DNA from: Bacteroidales bacterium
GTDB taxonomy: Bacteria > Bacteroidota > Bacteroidia > Bacteroidales > VadinHA17
Assembly (NCBI GenBank): GCA_003518245.1
Contig: DOZA01000174.1
Coordinates: 1-11,105 of the forward strand
DNA length: 11,105 nt
Direction of reading: 5' to 3'
The first letter of the stretch is position 1. Every line of letters starts with the position of its first letter. The notes beneath the pieces were generated by a model, which was not told where the DNA came from, ran no database searches, and worked only from the letters and a program-made list of their open reading frames with translations. Position numbers and translations under genes: made by a program. Positions 6,644-11,105 of the stretch are shown piece by piece.

Positions 6644-8620
6644 TTATAATGAGATAATATGTGTGAAGAACTGCATAAAAGTTGCCAGCTTCCTGATCAC
6701 CCTTTTGTGGGGTACCTTATCTGGCTTAATAGTATATGAATTATTAATATAATTTACATCCATAGGAATCTTATACTCAGGGTCAATTTCAGCCTGGATA
6801 ATCCTGCTCGGCCGTGAGTACTCGTAATTTATATACCTTCCCTTACCGTGCCAGTATTCACTTACTTTGCTTCCATCTTCAAAATGTATGAGTATCTCAA
6901 CAGGCAATTGAACTTCGCCTATCCTTTCAACCTTCACAATGGAAGTAAAAAGTGAATCTCTGGCAATATCATCTTTTCTGAGCACCATGCCGGCAGTATC
7001 AGTTTTTACCATCCCTCTGAATGACCTTTCCTTATAGTTCGATATCCCGGCAAGTTTATAGTCACATATCCCTGTTCCGTAAAGAGTCTGGTCAAAAAAC
7101 CAGTGCATGCTTTCACCGAATTTATCACCGTGCCTTTTTTTCACAACACGGTTTGTTATCTCTATAAAATCCTTTGCCGCAGGATGTTTAAAAGCCCATT
7201 CTTTGTAATAAACTTTAAAAATTTCGTCAATAACTTCCTCCCCTATTATTCCCTGCAGTGTCAGTAGCCATGTTGCCGCTTTCTGGTAAGAAAGCATACC
7301 ATATGAGCTATGTGGATAATCCCAGGAGGCAGGGCTATTATCTGAAACGCTCCTGTTTGCAGCATGCACATAACCTATTCGCTGCATCTCCTTATCCGAA
7401 AGATGAAAATGCTTATGGTTTATAATACCTTTACCGGGTCCGTAATAATGATCCATTATCCTTGATTCCCAGTATGAATTTATACCTTCATCCATCCATG
7501 GTTCTTCAAACTCGTTGGTTGCAAGCATACCCATGAAGTAAGAATGCCCGAATTCATGCACTGTTACCATATCAGGAATAAGTATATATTCCGGTATTTT
7601 GGTAGCGCTGGCTGATGTAAATAATGTTGTATATTCCATTCCCCCCGAGCCACCACCTTTAGCCGGTGGGTCCACAAAGGTGAGATGAGGCCAGGGGAAA
7701 GGGCCAACATGTTCGTTTAGATACTCAAGTGCATTCTTAACTGCATTTAACTGCCTTTCTACCTGGTCTTCCCTGTCGGGTGGCGACAGGAACCTTATTT
7801 TAACATGCTCCCACTGGTCCTCATATTCCCTGTACCCGGTCCATGCAGTCCATGCAAAATCAACAATATCCTCAGCCCTGTAATTGATTATCTTATACCC
7901 CTCATCATTTACTTCTTCACTTATAAGCTGACCTCCGCTACCCACTATATATTCTTCCGGAACCTTGATCTTTACCCTGTAAACACTATGATTGGCATAG
8001 AATTCCGAGTTTGTATGAAACTGGTGACAGTTCCATCCGTCATTTTCCCTGCCCCGCATACCGGCAGTTTCATATACGCCAAATTTAGGGAACCATTGTG
8101 CAACAAAGAAAAAATCATCATTAAAGCCTGTCCTTCTTATGCTTGATGGTAATTTGGAAGTAAAATCTATATAGAAAAATACAGTATCACCGGGTGAAGC
8201 CGGCTCAGGAAGCATAATTTGTAGTACAGTCATATCATTCGGATTCCCATCATCAGGTTGAATAAAACTCATATACTGCTTCAGATCAATACCCTTACGG
8301 TTAATAATACTATTGATCTCTATCCATCCGTAATCTATTTCCTTGCTCCCGGGAGATCCGTTATTCTCACTGTAGAATGTGCTTTTGTTACTTCTGAATG
8401 CATTAAGGTACATATGCATCTGAACATCCCTGACCCTGTTGTCAGAATTATTTATCCAGTAGACTTCCATCGAACCCGATACAGTTTTGGCTTCGGTGTC
8501 AAGTTCAACATCCATTTTGTATCCTGTAAGCCTCTCACTCATGGGTTCATAAAAAATCACCTGTGCTTTTACAAACAAGAAGCAGGTGAATAACAGAAAT
8601 AGAAGTATGATTCTTTTCAT
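6644..8620 (-). CDS. Secreted M1-family zinc metallopeptidase (aminopeptidase N-like)
   Basis: A 658-residue zinc peptidase predicted to trim N-terminal residues from peptides in the periplasm or outside the cell. Residues 1-19 (MKRIILLFLLFTCFLFVKA) form a signal peptide with a likely cleavage after VKA. An N-terminal beta-domain (about 30-260) precedes the catalytic domain. The zinc site is complete: HEFGH at 355-359, then 18 residues to Glu378 in PWMDEG, the HExxH-x18-E pattern of gluzincins. The exopeptidase loop, usually GxMEN, reads GGMEY (326-330). Tyr445 in SYQKAATWL fits the catalytic tyrosine. The protein is shorter than classical PepN (about 870) and matches the compact M1 proteins common in Bacteroidota, which lack the large C-terminal helical domain. 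It leads a two-gene unit with the downstream membrane protein. Upstream, the 86-base gap to the small exported protein holds only a weak -7-like TTTATTTG (8668-8661), so transcription might come partly from further upstream. Substrate specificity is unknown. Confidence 0.93.
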   Translation of the reverse strand: MKRIILLFLLFTCFLFVKAQVIFYEPMSERLTGYKMDVELDTEAKTVSGSMEVYWINNSDNRVRDVQMHMYLNAFRSNKSTFYSENNGSPGSKEIDYGWIEINSIINRKGIDLKQYMSFIQPDDGNPNDMTVLQIMLPEPASPGDTVFFYIDFTSKLPSSIRRTGFNDDFFFVAQWFPKFGVYETAGMRGRENDGWNCHQFHTNSEFYANHSVYRVKIKVPEEYIVGSGGQLISEEVNDEGYKIINYRAEDIVDFAWTAWTGYREYEDQWEHVKIRFLSPPDREDQVERQLNAVKNALEYLNEHVGPFPWPHLTFVDPPAKGGGSGGMEYTTLFTSASATKIPEYILIPDMVTVHEFGHSYFMGMLATNEFEEPWMDEGINSYWESRIMDHYYGPGKGIINHKHFHLSDKEMQRIGYVHAANRSVSDNSPASWDYPHSSYGMLSYQKAATWLLTLQGIIGEEVIDEIFKVYYKEWAFKHPAAKDFIEITNRVVKKRHGDKFGESMHWFFDQTLYGTGICDYKLAGISNYKERSFRGMVKTDTAGMVLRKDDIARDSLFTSIVKVERIGEVQLPVEILIHFEDGSKVSEYWHGKGRYINYEYSRPSRIIQAEIDPEYKIPMDVNYINNSYTIKPDKVPHKRVIRKLATFMQFFTHIISL

Positions 8621-8706
8621 ATTCTTGAATTTTTATCTGTCTGCCAGATTAATCTATTGACAAATAAAGGTACTGAAAATACTTAGTGAATAAAAATGAC
8701 AGGTAC

Positions 8707-9105
8707 TTATTTCCCTTCCTTTTCCCTGGTTGCATAAAGAGGTATCCCACCCTGTGAATATACGGCCTTACCTGATATTTTATCATCCTCACTGAATGTC
8801 ATGACAATATAAACATCCTCCCCGTCAAGGTAAAGACTGAAGCTCAGTTTTTCATTTTCATACTTAACCTTCTCAAGTTCAAACTTATAATCCATACCGG
8901 TGAAGGAAAGTGTAGCACTTAATTCCCCCGCTTCCCTGCTTATTTCTATTAAACCCTGCTCATAACCATATGGTGCACCCGGTGCAGAAAACTTCCACTT
9001 ACCAACCGGATTTTTCACAGTTGCGGATAAAACGTTAATACTTAGAAAACCAAGAATAAGTGTGAAAAGAATAAAAGTCTTTTTGTTCATAGCAATTTTT
9101 TTCAT
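8707..9105 (-). CDS. Small exported beta-rich protein, unknown function
   Basis: 132 residues if started at the ATG at 9105 (MKKIAMNKKTF), or 127 if at 9090 (MNKKTF). The frame also reaches an ATG at 9144, but that would add a stretch ahead of the basic n-region and overlap a repeat-rich regulatory gap. A signal peptide with a cleavage after NVLSA is clear, and there is no lipobox Cys, so the product should be soluble in the periplasm or secreted. The mature part of about 100 residues alternates short strands: GKWKFSAP, GLIEIS, LSATLSF, YKFELEKV, LSFSLYL, VYIVMTF and GKAVYS. This looks like a small lipocalin-like or similar beta-barrel with a lysine/glutamate-rich tail. I do not recognise a named family. 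It is followed 86 bases later on the same strand by the M1 peptidase gene and is divergent from the SQR-like gene. Confidence 0.8.
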   Translation of the reverse strand: MKKIAMNKKTFILFTLILGFLSINVLSATVKNPVGKWKFSAPGAPYGYEQGLIEISREAGELSATLSFTGMDYKFELEKVKYENEKLSFSLYLDGEDVYIVMTFSEDDKISGKAVYSQGGIPLYATREKEGK

Positions 9106-9118
9106 GTTAAAGAAAATA

Positions 9119-9160
9119 TTAAAATAATCCACTAAGATAATCACTCCTCTTAAAATAATC
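9119..9160. repeat. Direct repeats (TTAAAATAATC twice, ATAATC three times) upstream of the small exported protein
   Basis: TTAAAATAATC occurs perfectly at 9119-9129 and 9150-9160, 31 bases apart start to start, about three helical turns. A third shorter copy of the ATAATC core lies between them at 9137-9142. They sit 14-55 bases upstream of the ATG at 9105, where a promoter or operator would be expected, and no clear TAnnTTTG box is seen for that gene. They may be binding sites for a regulator, but the gap is AT-rich. Confidence 0.4.
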
Positions 9161-9279
9161 GCCTGAAATTTTAATTAATAGTATGATAGGAAACCAGGAA
9201 TAGTCATTCATTACCTCCATCAAATACACCATAGACTACATGCGTATAGTCCTGTATATATGACTGTTATATTAAAACA

Positions 9280-9291
9280 TGATAAATATCA
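9280..9291. promoter_or_regulatory. FNR/CRP-like dyad upstream of the SQR-like gene
   Basis: TGATAAATATCA is a TGAT-N4-ATCA inverted repeat, the core of the FNR-type consensus TTGAT-N4-ATCAA, with the outermost base of each half not matching. Its centre is about 75 bases before the predicted transcription start of the SQR-like gene. It could serve either divergent gene. Suggestive only. Confidence 0.35.
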
Positions 9292-9293
9292 CT

Positions 9294-9307
9294 GTTAAAA
9301 ATTTAAC
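9294..9307. promoter_or_regulatory. Second dyad (GTTAAA-AA-TTTAAC)
   Basis: A perfect inverted repeat with 6-bp arms and a 2-base centre, two bases after the FNR-like dyad and about 60 bases before the predicted SQR start of transcription. It may be an operator, but AT-rich palindromes arise easily by chance. Confidence 0.3.
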
Positions 9308-9347
9308 AAAAGTACGTATTAATATATTTATATATATAAAAGCATGA

Positions 9348-9355
9348 TAATTTTG
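9348..9355 (+). promoter_or_regulatory. Candidate -7 box (TAATTTTG) for the SQR-like gene
   Basis: An exact TAnnTTTG match. The -33 box is poor (TTTA at 9327-9330, 17 bases upstream), which would fit a promoter that needs an activator. Transcription from about 9361 would place the in-frame ATG at 9344 outside the transcript and leave a leader of about 28 bases before the ATG at 9389, so this box supports the later start. Confidence 0.4.
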
Positions 9356-9388
9356 CAACCTCAAAAAATAAATGTAAAGAACTTAAAT

Positions 9389-10621
9389 ATGAAAACATTA
9401 TTGATTCTTGGTGCCGGAACAGGAGGCACTATAATGGCTAACAAGATGCGCAAGGAGATGGACAGGGAAGAATGGAAAATATCGGTTATTGATCAGCATA
9501 AGATGCATTATTATCAACCGGGTTTTCTGTTTATACCTTTCGGGCACTATAAAAAGGAGGATGTTGTCAAACCAAAACAGAATTTTATGCCCCCGGGGAT
9601 AAATATAATTTACCAGGGTATTGAAAAAATTAAAGCTGAACAGAGCAAAGTGCTTCTTAAGAATGGAAAACTGATACCTTATGATATACTTATTATTGCC
9701 ACTGGCACAAGGATAAATCCTGAAGAGACTCCCGGGTTAAAAGGAGATCTGTGGCATAAGAATATATTTGATTTTTACACAATAGAGGGATCTCTTGCCC
9801 TTGCGAATTTCTTCAAGACATGGGAAGGAGGCGAGCTGGTAATAAATATAGCTGATAACCCGATCAAGTGTCCTGTAGCACCCCTTGAGTTTGCTTTTTA
9901 TGCCGATGCATTTTTTACTGAAAGAGGTATGCGTGATAAGGTTAACATAAGCTATGTAACACCCTTATCCGGGGCTTTTACAAAACCACGGGCTTCAAAA
10001 CTTCTGGGTGGGCTCCTTGAGGAAAAAAATATCAAACTGGTTACAGATTACTTCCTTGGCGAGGTTGACAATGAAAAACAAACCATAACTGATTTCGGTG
10101 GGAAGGAAATGAGATTTGACTGCCTGGTCTCCATACCACTTCACAGTGGGGATGAAGTTATTGAGAGAAGCGGCCTGGGGGATGATTTTGGATTTGTGCA
10201 AGCTGATAAACACACTCTTCAGTCAAAGGCACACGAGAATATATTTGTAATAGGAGATGCTGGAAACTTCCCCACTTCTAAAGCAGGGTCTGTTGTTCAC
10301 TTCATGGCAGAAATACTTGAGGAAAACCTAATGTGTTATATTGAGAACCGTCCTTTTACCGGATCATATGACGGGCATTCAAACTGCTTCATTGAAACAG
10401 GTCATGGTATGGGTGCATTAATTGATTTCAATTATGAGACCGAACCATTACCCGGTTTCTTTCCGCTGCCTGGGATCGGTCCTCTTGGATTACTCAAGCA
10501 AAGCAGGCTAAACCATTACGGCAAGCTTTTATTCAGATGGATATACTGGCATATATTACTACGCGGTAAGGAAATGCCTATAGATACAGAAATGACAATG
10601 GCAGGTAAAAAGATTGATTAA
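9389..10621 (+). CDS. sqr: Sulfide:quinone oxidoreductase-type FAD flavoprotein
   Basis: A 410-residue flavoprotein expected to oxidise sulfide at the inner face or periplasmic side of the membrane and pass electrons to quinone. It begins with the FAD-binding Rossmann motif GAGTGG (8-13). It has the ATG motif at 104-106 (LIIATGTR) and the second FAD signature IFVIGDAGNF (285-294). Two redox cysteines match the SQR pair: Cys161 in NPIKCPVAP (compare KCAGAP in human SQOR) and Cys333 in SNCFIETG (compare TSCPLVTG). The third cysteine of some bacterial types, before residue 160, is absent, as in the human enzyme. The C-terminus (about 365-395, with WIYWHILLRG) is amphipathic and suits a monotopic membrane anchor. 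The ATG at 9389 places the Rossmann strand right at the N-terminus; an ATG at 9344 would add 15 unneeded residues and overlap the promoter box. The DUF1641 gene follows after 9 bases. A related sulfur-handling flavoprotein cannot be excluded. Confidence 0.88.
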   Translation: MKTLLILGAGTGGTIMANKMRKEMDREEWKISVIDQHKMHYYQPGFLFIPFGHYKKEDVVKPKQNFMPPGINIIYQGIEKIKAEQSKVLLKNGKLIPYDILIIATGTRINPEETPGLKGDLWHKNIFDFYTIEGSLALANFFKTWEGGELVINIADNPIKCPVAPLEFAFYADAFFTERGMRDKVNISYVTPLSGAFTKPRASKLLGGLLEEKNIKLVTDYFLGEVDNEKQTITDFGGKEMRFDCLVSIPLHSGDEVIERSGLGDDFGFVQADKHTLQSKAHENIFVIGDAGNFPTSKAGSVVHFMAEILEENLMCYIENRPFTGSYDGHSNCFIETGHGMGALIDFNYETEPLPGFFPLPGIGPLGLLKQSRLNHYGKLLFRWIYWHILLRGKEMPIDTEMTMAGKKID

Positions 10622-10630
10622 TCAGGTTTT

Positions 10631-11105
10631 ATGAAAACAGAAAATAATATACAATCACAGATCGACCAGATAAACCATAAACTGGATCTTATACTGGAAG
10701 AAGCTTCTATGCAAAAACAGAACAGGGATACCGTGGTGGACCTTGTTGATGATCTTGCAATAGTAGGTAAAGATGCATTTAAAGGGATGGCCGACAGTCT
10801 TGATAATGCAGGCATCGAAGTTGACGGGGACCAGATAAATCATCTGATCCTGAACTTCATCAGGAATATTAATAATATGAATATGTTGTTTCAGACACTT
10901 GAGAACGTAACAGATCTCATGAAAGATGCATCCCCCATCATAAAACAGATTGGTATTGATGCAACAGGCAAATTCAATGAACTCGACAGTAAGGGATATT
11001 TCGAAGTACTGAACCAGATATCAATAGCCCTCGATACTGTTATGTCAAGATACTCCAGGCAGGATATAGAAAATCTCTCAGGCAATATTATCACGGTAAT
11101 AGATA
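10631..11105 (+). CDS. DUF1641-type helical protein, 3'-truncated by the window edge
   Basis: An ATG at 10631, 9 bases after the SQR-like stop, opens a frame that stays open to the right edge (158 complete codons). The protein is acidic, almost entirely helical by composition, and has no signal peptide or membrane segment, so it should be cytosolic. It starts with a probable coiled-coil stretch (about residues 6-32, SQIDQINHKLDLILEEAS). Helices with recurring amphipathic patterns follow, such as VVDLVDDLAIVGKDAF, LILNFIRNINNMNMLF and FEVLNQISIALDTVM. This pattern, and the position directly after an SQR-type gene, match DUF1641 proteins, known companions of SQR and some formate dehydrogenases whose role is unclear. 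The tight spacing implies co-transcription and possibly coupled translation. The family call rests on overall pattern and context more than on a sharp motif. Confidence 0.72.
   Translation, partial: MKTENNIQSQIDQINHKLDLILEEASMQKQNRDTVVDLVDDLAIVGKDAFKGMADSLDNAGIEVDGDQINHLILNFIRNINNMNMLFQTLENVTDLMKDASPIIKQIGIDATGKFNELDSKGYFEVLNQISIALDTVMSRYSRQDIENLSGNIITVID

Noticed and set aside
7805..8593. Two plus-strand open frames (7805-8146 and 8258-8593)
   Set aside because: Both are antisense shadows of the M1 peptidase gene, which has a complete zinc site and signal peptide.
8646..8655. Palindrome AGATTAATCT upstream of the M1 peptidase gene
   Set aside because: A perfect but only 10-base AT-rich palindrome with no matching promoter context; not distinguishable from chance.
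9344..9388. SQR-like gene starting at the ATG at 9344
   Set aside because: It adds 15 residues ahead of the Rossmann motif, and the TAATTTTG box at 9348-9355 lies downstream of that ATG.
10618..11094. Three minus-strand open frames at the right end
   Set aside because: They overlap the plus-strand DUF1641 frame, which is open to the edge, tightly follows the SQR-like gene and has a coherent helical pattern.

Overview
The window looks like a chromosomal segment of a member of the Bacteroidota, probably of the Bacteroidales/Marinilabiliales type. The basis is the long single-chain purL, the near absence of Shine-Dalgarno sequences, several close matches to the Bacteroidota promoter (TTTG-like box, about 19-21 bases, TAnnTTTG), two lipoproteins, a DUF2961/GH172 protein, and a moderately AT-rich composition with very AT-rich gaps. 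No tRNA, rRNA, CRISPR array, insertion sequence or phage gene was seen.

Layout. (1) 1-2795, plus strand: the 3' three quarters of purL (de novo purine synthesis), cut by the left edge. (2) 2796-3338, minus strand: a small lipoprotein whose stop codon directly abuts the purL stop codon. (3) 3339-3533: an AT-rich divergent promoter region with one good promoter candidate facing each way. (4) 3534-5666, plus strand: a large DUF2961/GH172 lipoprotein with both family glutamates at the expected 21-residue spacing and a C-terminal beta-sandwich domain. A hairpin-forming element lies inside its signal-peptide codons. (5) 5667-5777: a convergent gap with nested inverted repeats. (6) 8620-5778, minus strand: a two-gene unit of a secreted M1-family metallopeptidase followed 11 bases later by a six-helix membrane protein. 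(7) 9105-8707, minus strand: a small exported beta-rich protein of unknown function. (8) 9106-9388: a divergent regulatory gap with repeated ATAATC boxes, an FNR/CRP-like dyad, a second dyad and a promoter-like box. (9) 9389 to the right edge, plus strand: a sulfide:quinone oxidoreductase-type flavoprotein followed by a DUF1641 protein that runs off the window.

How the genes work together. The window is a patchwork of short units. The divergent lipoprotein/GH172 pair suggests a small cell-surface or periplasmic glycan-processing module, without the usual SusC/SusD pair in view. The SQR-like/DUF1641 pair is a recurring sulfide- or sulfur-oxidation module, here possibly under Crp/Fnr-type control. 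The M1 peptidase and membrane protein are probably co-transcribed, but nothing shows that they act together. Nothing here is clearly a novel defence or mobile system. The points most worth a second look are the REP-like hairpin that encodes part of the GH172 signal peptide, the unclassified partner lipoprotein, and the structured regulatory gap upstream of the SQR-like gene.
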